Source of the DNA: Thiocapsa bogorovii
Lineage (GTDB): Bacteria; Pseudomonadota; Gammaproteobacteria; Chromatiales; Chromatiaceae
NCBI RefSeq assembly: GCF_021228795.1
Contig: NZ_CP089309.1
Coordinates: forward strand, 5,019,501 to 5,083,500
DNA: 64,000 nucleotides
Direction of reading: 5' to 3'
In this document: positions 18,471 to 27,589 of the stretch, piece after piece
How positions within the stretch are numbered: the first letter of the stretch is position 1
How the letters are laid out: every line of letters starts with the position of its first letter
Notes under the pieces: model-generated
The model's database searches: none
Told to the model about the DNA's origin: nothing
The model's input: the letters and a program-made list of their open reading frames with translations, nothing else
Program-made: the position numbers and the translations under genes

Positions 18471-19900
18471 CCGTCACTTCCCTCCGCCGGAGCTGCCGGA
18501 GCCTGCTGGGCCTGGACCGATGGCGTTGCCGGTGCTGCGGGCGCCTGCGAGGCTTCGCTGCCTGTTGCGGGCGGACTCTGAGGTGCCTCGGCCGCCGGTG
18601 CCGGATCCGAAGCGGGGGCTGCCGGTATTGCTGCCGCGGGTGGTGACGATCGCGCCGGCGAACTTGCGGAATCGGCCGGTCCTTCCGTCGTCGCGGTTGC
18701 CGTGGTCTCCGTATCGGGCGTCGCAGCCCGGCCGGATTCCGCGCTTGCCTGTTCAGGCGCTGTAGCCGCCTCCGCGGCGCTTTGGGGCGCGCTCTCGGTC
18801 GAAACCGCCGGCGCGGCCTCTGCCGTTGGAGCCGACGTCGGCGGTGCGGCCTCGGATGCCGTGGCGCCGGATGTCGGGCTCGGATCCCGGGGTGTGGCAG
18901 ACGCGGTCGACGACTCCGGCGTGGTTCCGGGCACGGACCCCGGTGACGCCGTGGCGGGTTCGGCAGCCGTCACACCGACATCGGAGGTCGGTGGCGGCGC
19001 GGCGGGCGGGGTCGTCGATGCCTGCGGGGCCGAGCGCGAATCGGCTGGCGGGCGCGGAGTCGTCGTCGCGCTCGCTGTGCTCGCAACAGCGGTTGACGCC
19101 TCGGCGCTCGGGCTCGCCGCTGCCGCACTGGCTTGGGCGACGCGACGATTCTCGGCCTCCCGTTTGGCGCGCTCGGCTGCGATGCGCTGTTTCTCGACAT
19201 AGTTGCCGTAGCTCGGGCCGGATCCGACGATGGTGACCTCCGTACCATGCGAGACGTGCTTGAACAGAACCGGCGCGAGCGTACTCGGCAAACGAATACA
19301 TCCGTGCGAGGCGGGCTGTCCGGGACGCGGTATGGGCCCGGCATGTAGGCCGATGCCGTCGTAGGTCAGCCGCATGAAATAGGGCATGCGTGCGCCCTCG
19401 AAGCTCGCGCCTGCCGGGATCGGATCGCGGCCCGCTTTGGCGTTCGAGCGGACGACCTTGCCGTTTTTCACGACCTTACCGTAGAGGTTCGAGCGCTTGT
19501 TCTCCACCTTTTCCATGACGGCGAAGCGGCCGGTCGGGGTCGGATGCTTGGGCAAACCGCTGGCGATGGTGCTCCAGCCGATCTCGTCTTCGCCGACAAA
19601 GAAGCTTGCCCGCTGCGTGTCCGTGTCGATGACGATGCGCGAGACCTTGCGACCGTCTCCGTTCCACTCATAAAGCTTGGAGGGTTTCGGCTTCTCGACG
19701 GGCCCCTCGACGCGCTCCTCTGCCGGTTGAGGTGTCGGCTGCTCGGCGACGACCGGCTCTTCCGGCTTCGGATCGAGCTTGCTCATGAACCGCGCAAGCT
19801 CGGTACAACCCGTGAGGGTCAGAAGCAGCGCGCAGGCACCCAGGACCTTGACGGAGGGGAATAAGGCTTGGGGCAAGCCCCGTCGTTGCATCTGGCTCAT
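18467..19900 (-). CDS. L,D-transpeptidase (YkuD) lipoprotein with long Ala/Pro/Ser/Thr tail
   Basis: A periplasmic enzyme predicted to form 3-3 cross-links in peptidoglycan or attach proteins to it. The 477-residue product has a lipoprotein signal (LLLTLTGC, Cys32), a charged Pro/Glu linker, and a YkuD domain at about 86-235 with the catalytic SHGCIRL (Cys201) and upstream GLHAGP. From about residue 255 to the end the protein is a low-complexity Ala/Pro/Ser/Thr/Glu tail of over 200 residues, probably disordered and spanning or filling the periplasm. ATG 19900 was chosen because it gives the lipoprotein signal; the Shine-Dalgarno is weak. Confidence 0.88.
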   Translation of the reverse strand: MSQMQRRGLPQALFPSVKVLGACALLLTLTGCTELARFMSKLDPKPEEPVVAEQPTPQPAEERVEGPVEKPKPSKLYEWNGDGRKVSRIVIDTDTQRASFFVGEDEIGWSTIASGLPKHPTPTGRFAVMEKVENKRSNLYGKVVKNGKVVRSNAKAGRDPIPAGASFEGARMPYFMRLTYDGIGLHAGPIPRPGQPASHGCIRLPSTLAPVLFKHVSHGTEVTIVGSGPSYGNYVEKQRIAAERAKREAENRRVAQASAAAASPSAEASTAVASTASATTTPRPPADSRSAPQASTTPPAAPPPTSDVGVTAAEPATASPGSVPGTTPESSTASATPRDPSPTSGATASEAAPPTSAPTAEAAPAVSTESAPQSAAEAATAPEQASAESGRAATPDTETTATATTEGPADSASSPARSSPPAAAIPAAPASDPAPAAEAPQSPPATGSEASQAPAAPATPSVQAQQAPAAPAEGSDG

Positions 19901-20159
19901 AGCGTCTTGTTCTTCTCGAGGGTCCCGGCCAAGCCCGGGACATTGCGATTGGTCAATCAGGTTTAAAGGATAGCGCGATGAAGCTCGAAGGGCACGCAGA
20001 TCGGCTGATTCTTGACTTCCCCGTCTTAGCACCGACGTAGCTCGCTGGCGAAGAGATTTTCGATCCGAGCCGACATACGGTCGCGGCCCGAACCCCGTGA
20101 GACCAGTCATATCGACCCCTTGGACCGCCGACGTGGCGGTAAAGCTTACGGAGTATCGG

Positions 20160-22004
20160 ATGCTGACGGACCGCGCCTCGTCCCCCACGCACGACCACCA
20201 ACCCAGTGGCTCGGAAGCCGATGCGGCAATGATGTCGCGCCGCCGCGTTCTATTGTTTTTCCTAATTATCGGCACGATCGCATTCGCGATCGCCCTGATG
20301 ATCGCCACCCTTTCGAGCGGCGGATTCGACCTTCTGGATGCCCTCCTCACCCTCTGTTTCGGGCTGACCTTGCCCTGGACGGTGATTGGCTTTTGGAATG
20401 CCGTGATCGGATTCGCTCTGATGCGTCGCCATCGTGACCCTGCCGCGGTTGTCTGCCCGGTGATCGCCGATCCGCCGGATGCGATCACGGCTAGAACGGC
20501 AATCTTGAGCTGCATTCGCAACGAGGATGCCGAGCGGGTCGTGCGCCATCTGGATCGCATGATTCAAGGCCTCCATCAGTCAGGTCATGGACAGGCGTTC
20601 GAGATCTTCGTACTCAGCGACTCGACGTGGCCCGAATGCATCGAGGCGGAAGAGGCAGGGGTGCAGCGCTTGCGCAACCGCTGGTCGCCGCTGGTGAGCA
20701 TCGGATATCGGCGACGTCCGGACAACCCCGGTTTCAAAGCGGGAAACATCCAAGATTTCATGCATCGCTGGGGCGACGGGTTCGATTTCGCTCTGGTCCT
20801 GGATGCCGATAGCCTGATGGCGCCCGACACCATCCTGCGGATGGTGGGCATCATGCAGCGCAATCCGCGTTTGGGGATTCTGCAAAGCCTCGTCGTCGGC
20901 CTGCCTTCGACGAGTGCCTTTGCGCGGATCTTTCAATTCGGCATGCGCCTCGGGATGCGCTCCTACACGCTGGGCAGTGCCTGGTGGCAGGGCGACAGCG
21001 GGCCATACTGGGGACACAATGCGCTCCTGCGCGTGCAGCCCTTTCGGGCGCACTGCCGTCTCGATCCGCTGCCGGGTCGCCAACCGCTCGGTGGTTGGGT
21101 CTTGAGTCACGATCAGGTCGAGGCGGCGCTGATGCGCCGAGCCGGCTACGAGGTGCGTGTGCTGCCGCAAGAGCGGGGAAGCTGGGAGGAGAATCCGCCG
21201 ACCTTGATCGAATTCATCCGACGCGACCTGCGTTGGTGTCAAGGCAACCTCCAGTATCTGCGCCTGCTCTCCACGCCGGGCCTGCATCCCGTCGGGCGGG
21301 TTCAGTTGGTGCTGGCGATCCTGATGTTCATCGGCTCGCCGGCGTGGGTCCTCTTCATGACGCTCGCGGCCTTGCAGATCGGCCGTGTTCCGGAATCCGG
21401 CCCCATGTTTGATCCGATCTTCGGCTGGTCCATCTTTGCGCTCGTCATGACAATGGTCTTCGCGCCGAAGCTTGCGACCTTGGGGAGTCTGCTGCTCTCC
21501 CGAAAAGGTCGCGCCGATTTCGGCGGCGGTCCGCGCCTGCTGGCCGGCGCCTTTGGGGAGATCCTCTTCTCGACCTTGATCGCGCCCGTGATGGCTTTGG
21601 CACACACGCTCTTCATGGGCGGGCTCCTGTTCGGCAAGGCGATCGTCTGGTCACCGCAGCGTCGCGACACCCATCGATTGAGGGTGACACAGGCCTTGCG
21701 CCGACTCTGGCCGCAGACCCTCTTCGGGATTGCGGCGATGCTCTGGTTGATCTCGACCGATGCCGGCGGGGCGGTTCTCTTGTCTCCTTTCATCGTCGGG
21801 GCACTGCTCGCCGTCCCGATCGCCGTGCTGACCGCCTGGCCGGCCTTCGGCGCCTGGCTGGCGCGGATTGGCCTTTGGCGGATCCCGGAGGAGGTCGATC
21901 CGCCGGCCTTGATCAAGTCGCTCGGGCTTCCACGGGTCGGCCGGCGACGCGCTTATGTGCCGGCGACGGATCAGGTGGCCGCGGATTCGATCGTTGGCGA
22001 CTGA
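20160..22004 (+). CDS. opgH: Glucans biosynthesis glucosyltransferase H
   Basis: Inner-membrane GT2 enzyme that polymerises UDP-glucose into the beta-1,2-glucan backbone of osmoregulated periplasmic glucans. The 614-residue protein has two N-terminal membrane segments (LLFFLIIGTIAFAIALMIATL; CFGLTLPWTVIGFW), a cytoplasmic GT2 domain with LVLDADSLM, YWGHNALLRV, WVLSHDQVEA and RRDLRWCQGNLQYL (QxxRW-like region), then several C-terminal membrane helices. ATG 20160 has GGAG upstream; GTG 20097 is an alternative. The usual partner opgG is not in the window. Confidence 0.93.
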   Translation: MLTDRASSPTHDHQPSGSEADAAMMSRRRVLLFFLIIGTIAFAIALMIATLSSGGFDLLDALLTLCFGLTLPWTVIGFWNAVIGFALMRRHRDPAAVVCPVIADPPDAITARTAILSCIRNEDAERVVRHLDRMIQGLHQSGHGQAFEIFVLSDSTWPECIEAEEAGVQRLRNRWSPLVSIGYRRRPDNPGFKAGNIQDFMHRWGDGFDFALVLDADSLMAPDTILRMVGIMQRNPRLGILQSLVVGLPSTSAFARIFQFGMRLGMRSYTLGSAWWQGDSGPYWGHNALLRVQPFRAHCRLDPLPGRQPLGGWVLSHDQVEAALMRRAGYEVRVLPQERGSWEENPPTLIEFIRRDLRWCQGNLQYLRLLSTPGLHPVGRVQLVLAILMFIGSPAWVLFMTLAALQIGRVPESGPMFDPIFGWSIFALVMTMVFAPKLATLGSLLLSRKGRADFGGGPRLLAGAFGEILFSTLIAPVMALAHTLFMGGLLFGKAIVWSPQRRDTHRLRVTQALRRLWPQTLFGIAAMLWLISTDAGGAVLLSPFIVGALLAVPIAVLTAWPAFGAWLARIGLWRIPEEVDPPALIKSLGLPRVGRRRAYVPATDQVAADSIVGD

Positions 22005-22050
22005 GCGCAATCACGCCCGCAGAGACGGCCTACGGGCCGTTCTCGGTGTA

Positions 22051-22764
22051 ATGCGATCGTTGAAGATCTACTATCTGAACCGGCGTCGGTTGCGGATGGA
22101 CGACTTCTACCGTGCCTTTCTCGCCCCCGGCGATCTGGCCTTCGATATCGGCAGTCACGTCGGCGATCGGGTCGGCTCTTTTCGTCGCATCGGTGCCCGC
22201 GTCCTGGCGGTCGAACCACAGCCGGCGCTGGTGCGAACGCTCCGTTGGCTCTACGGACGCGACCCCAGGGTGCGGATCGAGGCGGCGGCGGTCGGGCGCG
22301 CGTCCGGGCGGGGGCAGCTGCGCCTGAATCGCGCCAACCCGACGGTGAGTACGCTCTCCTCAGGCTTCATCGCGGCGGCACGGGATGCGCCGGGGTGGGA
22401 GGCGCAGCATTGGGACGGCGCGATCGAGGTTGACTGCACGCGTTTGGACGACCTGATCGAGCGTCACGGCATGCCGCGCTTTATCAAGATCGATGTCGAG
22501 GGTTACGAGGCGGAGGTGATCGGCGGACTGACCCGACCCGTCGATGCCCTATCGTTCGAGTTCACGACGATCCAGAAGGACGTCGGACGGTGTGCGTTGG
22601 CGGAATGTTCGCGACTGGGCTATTCGCAATTCAACGCCGTTCTTGGCGAATCCTATGTCTTTGTCCACGACGTTTGGCTCGACGCCTCCGCGATCGGCCG
22701 CTGGCTCGATGTCTTGCCGCATACCGCCAACTCGGGAGACATCTATGCCCGGCGAGTCGACTAG
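22051..22764 (+). CDS. FkbM-family SAM methyltransferase
   Basis: FkbM-type enzymes O-methylate small molecules, sugars or lipids. The 237-residue protein shows FDIGSHVGDRVGSFRRIGARVLAVEPQP (SAM site with the acidic residue of motif II) and the family C-terminus FIKIDVEGYEAEVIGGL followed by LSFEFTTIQ. ATG 22051 starts 46 bases after opgH. The next gene begins inside its 3' end (20-base overlap), tying it to the dehydrogenase/PTPS/glycosyltransferase set downstream. Confidence 0.87.
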   Translation: MRSLKIYYLNRRRLRMDDFYRAFLAPGDLAFDIGSHVGDRVGSFRRIGARVLAVEPQPALVRTLRWLYGRDPRVRIEAAAVGRASGRGQLRLNRANPTVSTLSSGFIAAARDAPGWEAQHWDGAIEVDCTRLDDLIERHGMPRFIKIDVEGYEAEVIGGLTRPVDALSFEFTTIQKDVGRCALAECSRLGYSQFNAVLGESYVFVHDVWLDASAIGRWLDVLPHTANSGDIYARRVD

Positions 22765-23803
22765 GAACGCGCGCCGATCGCAAGCGGCGCCTGCGCAGCG
22801 GGGCGTTCCGACATGGGCCCGCGCCTACTGGGTCACCGGGCCACTTCAAGGGGAACTGCGCGATGAGCCGCTTGCACCGCCCGGTCCGCGGGAGGCGCTG
22901 GTGCGAACCCTTTACACGGGCATCAGTCGAGGCACCGAGGCGCTGGTCTTGCGCGGCGAGGTGCCGCCGAGCGAGTACGCCGGGATGCGTGCACCTTTTC
23001 AGACCGGTGACTTCCCCTGGCCGGTGAAATACGGTTATTGCAACGTCGGGCGGGTCGAGGCCGGCCCGCCGGATTGGCTCGGGCAGACGGTCTTCTGTCT
23101 CTATCCCCACCAGAGCGCCTATTGCGTCCCGATCGAGGCCCTGCACCGGATCCCCGACGCGGTCCCGCCGGGGCGGGCCGTGTTGGCGGCGAACCTCGAA
23201 ACCGCCGTCAACGGGCTCTGGGATGCCGGTCCCCGGATCGGCGATCGTATCGCCGTGGTCGGCGCCGGATCCGTCGGTGTGCTCTGCGCCTGGTTGGCGG
23301 GGCGGATCCCGGGCTGCCGTGTCGAGCTGATCGACATCAATCCGCGCCGCGCCGAGATCGTCGAGAGGCTCGGGGTCGACTTCGCCTTACCCCTGGATGC
23401 GCGCGGGGATGCCGACCTCGTCATCCATGCAAGCGGCTCGTCGGCCGGCTTGGAGCAGTCCCTCGGACTGGCCGGCTTCGAGGCGACCGTCCTGGAGTTG
23501 AGCTGGTACGGCACCAAGCAGGTGACCCTGCCGCTCGGCGCGGCCTTCCACCGACGTCGCTTGACCTTGCGCTCCTCCCAAGTCGGCCAGGTCGCGACGG
23601 CACAACGTGCACGCTGGGACTATCGTCGGCGTCTCGGTCTCGCGCTGGCACTGCTCGCCGATCCGGCGCTGGATGGTCTGATCAGCGGCGAGGACGCGTT
23701 CGAGGATCTGCCCGCCGTGCAGAAACGTCTGGCATCGGATTCGAGCGATGTCCTGATGCATCGGGTTAGCTACCCTAGAGACGACATCCGAGCCGTGTCT
23801 TGA
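22745..23803 (+). CDS. Medium-chain dehydrogenase (MDR), BchC-like branch
   Basis: A 352-residue NAD(P)-dependent dehydrogenase. [22 protein letters not shown] near the N-terminus, [29 protein letters not shown] and [16 protein letters not shown] are patterns shared with BchC-type dehydrogenases; the Rossmann motif is [10 protein letters not shown] near 180. The classical GHE zinc motif of alcohol dehydrogenases is not seen, so catalytic zinc is doubtful. ATG 22745 has GGGAG upstream and lies inside the FkbM gene. The next gene encodes a PTPS homologue, which suggests oxidation or reduction of a pterin side chain rather than bacteriochlorophyllide; that is inference. Confidence 0.8.
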   Translation: MPGESTRNARRSQAAPAQRGVPTWARAYWVTGPLQGELRDEPLAPPGPREALVRTLYTGISRGTEALVLRGEVPPSEYAGMRAPFQTGDFPWPVKYGYCNVGRVEAGPPDWLGQTVFCLYPHQSAYCVPIEALHRIPDAVPPGRAVLAANLETAVNGLWDAGPRIGDRIAVVGAGSVGVLCAWLAGRIPGCRVELIDINPRRAEIVERLGVDFALPLDARGDADLVIHASGSSAGLEQSLGLAGFEATVLELSWYGTKQVTLPLGAAFHRRRLTLRSSQVGQVATAQRARWDYRRRLGLALALLADPALDGLISGEDAFEDLPAVQKRLASDSSDVLMHRVSYPRDDIRAVS

Positions 23804-23918
23804 GATGCCCCGTCGGTTCCTCTCCGCCACCGAGAGATCCGGTTTGCGACCACCGCGCCGTGGTGCCTTGTTTCGGTTATTCTTCCGGCGTGTACAAAGA
23901 AACGGGACAGGAGACACC

Positions 23919-24335
23919 ATGTACAGCGTCTGTGTTCGCGACCACATCATGATCGCGCATAGCTTTCGGGGGGAGGTCTTCGGACCGGCACAGCGGCTGC
24001 ACGGGGCGACCTATGTGGTGGACGTCGAGTTCCGCCGTCCCGAGCTGGATACGGATGGGCTGGTGGTCGACATCGGGCTCGCCACACAAAAGCTGCGCGC
24101 GCTCTTGGCCGATCTGGACTATCGGAACCTGGACGAGGAGCCGGCCTTTCAGGGCCGCAACACCTCTACCGAGTTCCTCGCGCGTGTCATCTTCGATCGC
24201 ATGGCCGAGCAGTTGAGTGCGGGCGCGCTCGGCGAGGGCGCCCGCGCGATCACGGCCCTGCGCGTGCAGTTGAGCGAGTCCCACGTTGCCTGGGCGGCCT
24301 ACGCCGCCGACCTGCCGCAGCGACAGCACGCATGA
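23919..24335 (+). CDS. Divergent 6-pyruvoyl-tetrahydropterin synthase / QueD-like protein
   Basis: PTPS/QueD enzymes convert dihydroneopterin triphosphate to 6-substituted tetrahydropterins using a three-His zinc site and a Cys-Asp-His relay. This 138-residue protein keeps the fold pattern ([58 protein letters not shown] with the pterin-binding Glu). However, the zinc motif HGH is HGA, the catalytic Cys before it is absent (GPAQRLHG), and the usual DH before LN is DY (DLDYRNLDE). It is therefore unlikely to run the standard reaction. ATG 23919 follows AGGAG; the stop overlaps the next ATG by four bases. Confidence 0.8.
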   Translation: MYSVCVRDHIMIAHSFRGEVFGPAQRLHGATYVVDVEFRRPELDTDGLVVDIGLATQKLRALLADLDYRNLDEEPAFQGRNTSTEFLARVIFDRMAEQLSAGALGEGARAITALRVQLSESHVAWAAYAADLPQRQHA

Positions 24336-25396
24336 CGCGTGCAGGCTCCGTCTGGTTCCTGATCCCCGGTAACCTGACGACGCCGACCGGCGGTTATCGC
24401 TACGATCGACGGATCATCGACGGGTTGATCGGCTTGGGTTGGCGCGTTCGCGCCGAGCGTCTCGACGACAGTTTCCCCGAGCCGAATGCGGATGCTCTGG
24501 CGGATGCCGACCGCCGCCTTGCAACCATTCCGGACGGCGATAGGGTGGTCATCGACGGATTGGCCTTCGGGCTTCTCGGGGATGTCGCCGCTCTTCACGA
24601 ACGACGCTTGCGCTTGGTCGCGCTCGTCCATCACCCACTCGCCTTGGAGACCGGTCTCTTCGCCGCCCGAGCCGAAGCATTGCGAATGAGTGAATCACGG
24701 GCCCTGGTGTCTGCCCGTCGAGTGGTGGTGACCAGTGCCGCCACTGCGGATGTCCTGAACCGCGACTACGGGGTCTCGAAGGAGCGGATTCGCGTCGTCC
24801 AGCCCGGCACGGATCCGGCACCGCTTGCGGCAGGCTCGGACGAAACCATCCTGAACCTGCTCTGCGTGGCCGCTCCGACGCCGCGTAAGGGCCACGACAC
24901 CCTGTTGCGCGCGCTCGCACCCTTGGCAGACCGGCCCTGGCGACTGGATTGTGTCGGCAGCCTCACGCGTTGCACGCGGACGAGCATCGCCTTGCGGCGT
25001 CTCTCTGAACGCTTGGACCTGTCCGAGCGTGTGAATTTCACGGGTACCGTCGACGAACCCGCTCTCGATGCGTTTTACCATCGGGCGGATCTGTTCGTCC
25101 TGCCGACCCGCTTCGAGGGCTACGGCATGGTCCTGACCGAGGCCTTGGCTCGGGGTCTGCCGATCGTCAGCACCCGGACCGGGCCGATCCCGGACGTGGT
25201 GCCTGCGGATGCGGGGCTCTTGGTGGATCCCGACGACCCGGCGGCGCTCGAAGCCGCCTTGGCCCGGGTACTCGACGACGCCGGGCTGCGCCGCAGTCTG
25301 GCCGCGGGCGCTCGCTCTGTGCGCACTCGCCTACGCGGTTGGGATGCTGCGAGCGCGGAGTTCGGCTGCGCCTTGGAAGGGGTGCCCCATGGGTGA
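24332..25396 (+). CDS. Glycosyltransferase family 4 protein
   Basis: A retaining GT-B transferase of 354 residues with the conserved C-terminal donor-binding half: [21 protein letters not shown] near 170, then [31 protein letters not shown] near 255 (the EX7E pattern). The acceptor-binding half contains [11 protein letters not shown]. No membrane segment is seen. ATG 24332 overlaps the PTPS stop (ATGA), and the following methyltransferase overlaps it by eight bases, so these genes are coupled. In this company the acceptor may be a pterin; donor and acceptor are not shown by sequence. Confidence 0.9.
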   Translation: MTRAGSVWFLIPGNLTTPTGGYRYDRRIIDGLIGLGWRVRAERLDDSFPEPNADALADADRRLATIPDGDRVVIDGLAFGLLGDVAALHERRLRLVALVHHPLALETGLFAARAEALRMSESRALVSARRVVVTSAATADVLNRDYGVSKERIRVVQPGTDPAPLAAGSDETILNLLCVAAPTPRKGHDTLLRALAPLADRPWRLDCVGSLTRCTRTSIALRRLSERLDLSERVNFTGTVDEPALDAFYHRADLFVLPTRFEGYGMVLTEALARGLPIVSTRTGPIPDVVPADAGLLVDPDDPAALEAALARVLDDAGLRRSLAAGARSVRTRLRGWDAASAEFGCALEGVPHG

Positions 25397-26264
25397 TTTC
25401 GACGCCGACTGGTTGCGGCTGCGCGCGCCGGCGGACAGCCGTGCCCGAGCTGCCGATCTGCCGGTCTTGCTGCGTCCTCACCTACCGAAATCGCAGATGC
25501 TTCGTGTGCTGGACCTGGGGTGCGGGACCGGTTCCAATCTGCGAACACTGGCCCCGATCTTGGGTGGCCCGCAGGCGTGGCTCTGTCTGGATGCGGATGA
25601 CGACCTCTTGGCTCGAGTGACGGACGAGACCCGAGCCTGGGCGCAGGCATCCGGGCTCGATTGGGACGCAACGGATCAACGGGTCACGCGGGCCGAGCCG
25701 CATCTGAGATGCTCCATTGCGACCCGTCGCTTCGATCTCGTGCGCGACCTGTCCGCGCTTCCGCTCGAAGGGATCGGGTTGGTCACGGCCTCGGCGCTGC
25801 TCGATTTGGTGTCGGAGACCTGGCTCGCCGGATTGGTCTCGCGGTGCGCGAAGGTGCGCGTGCCGATCCTGATGGCCTTGACCTACGACGGTCGCGTGGC
25901 CTTCGAGCCCGCGTTGAGCCTTGATCGGGAGGTCATCGAGGCCGTGAATCGACACCAGGGTCGCGACAAGGGCTTCGGCCCGGCGCTGGGGCCCGGCGCG
26001 AACGCTCGATTGGCGATCCTCGCGGCTGCAGAGGGTTACTGGGTCGAGGTGCGGAGGAGCGATTGGCGGATCCGACGTTCGGAGCGGGAACTGCAGACGG
26101 CCTTGATCCGTGGCTGGTCCCGGGCCGCTCGCGAAGAGTCGCCGGCATCCGATGCGGCGGGGATCGCGCACTGGGAGACGGTTCGGCTCGCCGCCGTCGA
26201 ACGGGGTTGTTCCCGAATCAACGTCGGTCATCGCGATCTTCTCGCCATTCCGCCGCGGACTTAA
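25389..26264 (+). CDS. Class I SAM-dependent methyltransferase
   Basis: A 291-residue protein with the SAM motif VLDLGCGTGSNLRTL near residue 42 and the motif II acidic residue in LCLDADDDLL. The remainder (FDLVRDLSALPLEGIGLVTASALLDLVSETWL, then ILMALTYDGRV) fits a Rossmann-type methyltransferase without clear subfamily. It is the last plus-strand gene of the tightly overlapping set 22051-26264. The stop is followed directly by a palindromic repeat that may end transcription. Confidence 0.83.
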   Translation: MGDFDADWLRLRAPADSRARAADLPVLLRPHLPKSQMLRVLDLGCGTGSNLRTLAPILGGPQAWLCLDADDDLLARVTDETRAWAQASGLDWDATDQRVTRAEPHLRCSIATRRFDLVRDLSALPLEGIGLVTASALLDLVSETWLAGLVSRCAKVRVPILMALTYDGRVAFEPALSLDREVIEAVNRHQGRDKGFGPALGPGANARLAILAAAEGYWVEVRRSDWRIRRSERELQTALIRGWSRAAREESPASDAAGIAHWETVRLAAVERGCSRINVGHRDLLAIPPRT

Positions 26265-26350
26265 ACCGCGCCCGTCGCGGTATGCGTCATGTGTTGCAGT
26301 GGCTTGGCCGCGCCCGCTGCAACGCCTGTCGGATCTGGCGCGGTTTAGCG
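26261..26350. repeat. Imperfect palindromic intergenic repeat, copy 2
   Basis: The ends TTAAACCGCGCCC and GGATCTGGCGCGGTTTA form an inverted repeat around a variable middle. They match copy 1 at 11010-11099. Here it fills the gap between two convergent genes and touches both stop codons, so it could fold in either transcript and act as a bidirectional end signal. Confidence 0.6.
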
Positions 26351-27424
26351 GATGCGGGACAGCTCCGATCGGGTGATCGTCTCGTCGTCGAGGGCATTTC
26401 GAGGGACCTCCGCGGCGGAATCCTCCGGTGCCGGCGCGGGGGACTCTGAGGTCAGCTCGAAGTCATAGAGCACATCCTCGCCCATCCGAAAGAGGCGTGT
26501 CGCCGGCCGCAAGGCATCCGCCAAGCGTTGGGTCGGCGGCAGTTGTACTCCGGGTCGACCGCTGCCGATCACGAGCGGGGCGACCGCTATCTGCAGGCGG
26601 GACAGCCGCCCGGCCTGAAGGAATCGCGAGACCGTGGCCCCGCCGCCTTCGATGAAGATCCTGCGCAGACCTCGCTCGGCGAGCGTGTTCAGGACCGCCT
26701 CCAGATCGAGCCCGTCTGACACGACCGGTACCCCGATCAGCTCGGCCCGCCCATGGTGTTTCTCTCCGGGTCGGATGCGGTCTCGGTCGCAACACAGCAG
26801 CGTCTCGGCCTCGCCGTCGATGAACAGATGACGCTCGGAGGACAGACGTCGTCGCGGGTCCAAGACGACCCGCACGGCATTCGGTCCGGGAACCAGGCGC
26901 GTGGTCAGGCGCGGATCGTCTGCGGCCACGGTCTCGGCCCCGACCAGCACGGCATCACTGAGCGCACGCATGCGGTGCAGGTGCCGAATGTTGGCCTCGC
27001 CGGTGACGAAGCGGGCATCCCCGTCGGCCGTGGCGATGAAGCCGTCGATGCTCTGACCGAGATGTGCGATCACCTCCGCGGGACCGGGATGCGGACGGCA
27101 CAGGGGCAGGTAAAGATCGAAGAGCGCGAGCGCTGGATCGCCGCCTTGGCAATCCTCCGCGCGGTCTCTTGTCCGGTTTCCGGGGCGCCAACCCGTGTGC
27201 GGGAGCCAGAGCAGGTCCGCGAGCGAGCGATGCGCCGGGTCCACCGTCGACACCCGACCGTCCGGGTCGGCACGCAAGGCCAGCGGATGGTCGAGCGACC
27301 AAGCGGCATTGCGCGCCAGTCGTGCGGCACTCAGAATCAGCGACCAGGTGCGAGCGGCGTCGGTGTCTTGCCGATGCGACTGCGATTTCGATCCCTCGCG
27401 CTGAGTGATCTTGGATCGGATCAT
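26345..27424 (-). CDS. RibD C-terminal-type (DHFR-like) reductase
   Basis: A 359-residue protein whose residues about 115-340 form a RibD_C/dihydrofolate-reductase-like domain: IAHLGQSIDGFIATADGD, MRALSDAVLVGAETVAADDPRLTTR, RRIFIEGGGATVSRFLQAG and VAPLVIGSGRPGV are all present. In riboflavin synthesis this domain reduces the ribosylamino-pyrimidine with NADPH. No N-terminal deaminase zinc motifs exist; instead about 110 residues of unknown function precede the domain. ATG 27424 has GGGGAG upstream. It converges with the PTPS/glycosyltransferase genes, and I infer it may reduce a pyrimidine or pterin intermediate of the same pathway. Confidence 0.83.
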   Translation of the reverse strand: MIRSKITQREGSKSQSHRQDTDAARTWSLILSAARLARNAAWSLDHPLALRADPDGRVSTVDPAHRSLADLLWLPHTGWRPGNRTRDRAEDCQGGDPALALFDLYLPLCRPHPGPAEVIAHLGQSIDGFIATADGDARFVTGEANIRHLHRMRALSDAVLVGAETVAADDPRLTTRLVPGPNAVRVVLDPRRRLSSERHLFIDGEAETLLCCDRDRIRPGEKHHGRAELIGVPVVSDGLDLEAVLNTLAERGLRRIFIEGGGATVSRFLQAGRLSRLQIAVAPLVIGSGRPGVQLPPTQRLADALRPATRLFRMGEDVLYDFELTSESPAPAPEDSAAEVPRNALDDETITRSELSRIR

Positions 27425-27589
27425 CGGCGGGCTCCCCTGGTTGAGTTGATGTCGGACACGCGGTTGAAAGGCAACGTCATTCCGCGGATATGGCGCTGGA
27501 CACCTGGAAATCGAGCCGAGCGAATCGGTCTTCGCCATCGACGCGCCCTCGGTGACGGGAACCAAGACACATGGAACGAGGAGATCGCC

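Noticed and set aside
22745..23803. Calling the dehydrogenase bchC
   Set aside because: The pattern is of that branch, but none of the neighbours are photosynthesis genes, and the pterin-type context points to a paralogue.
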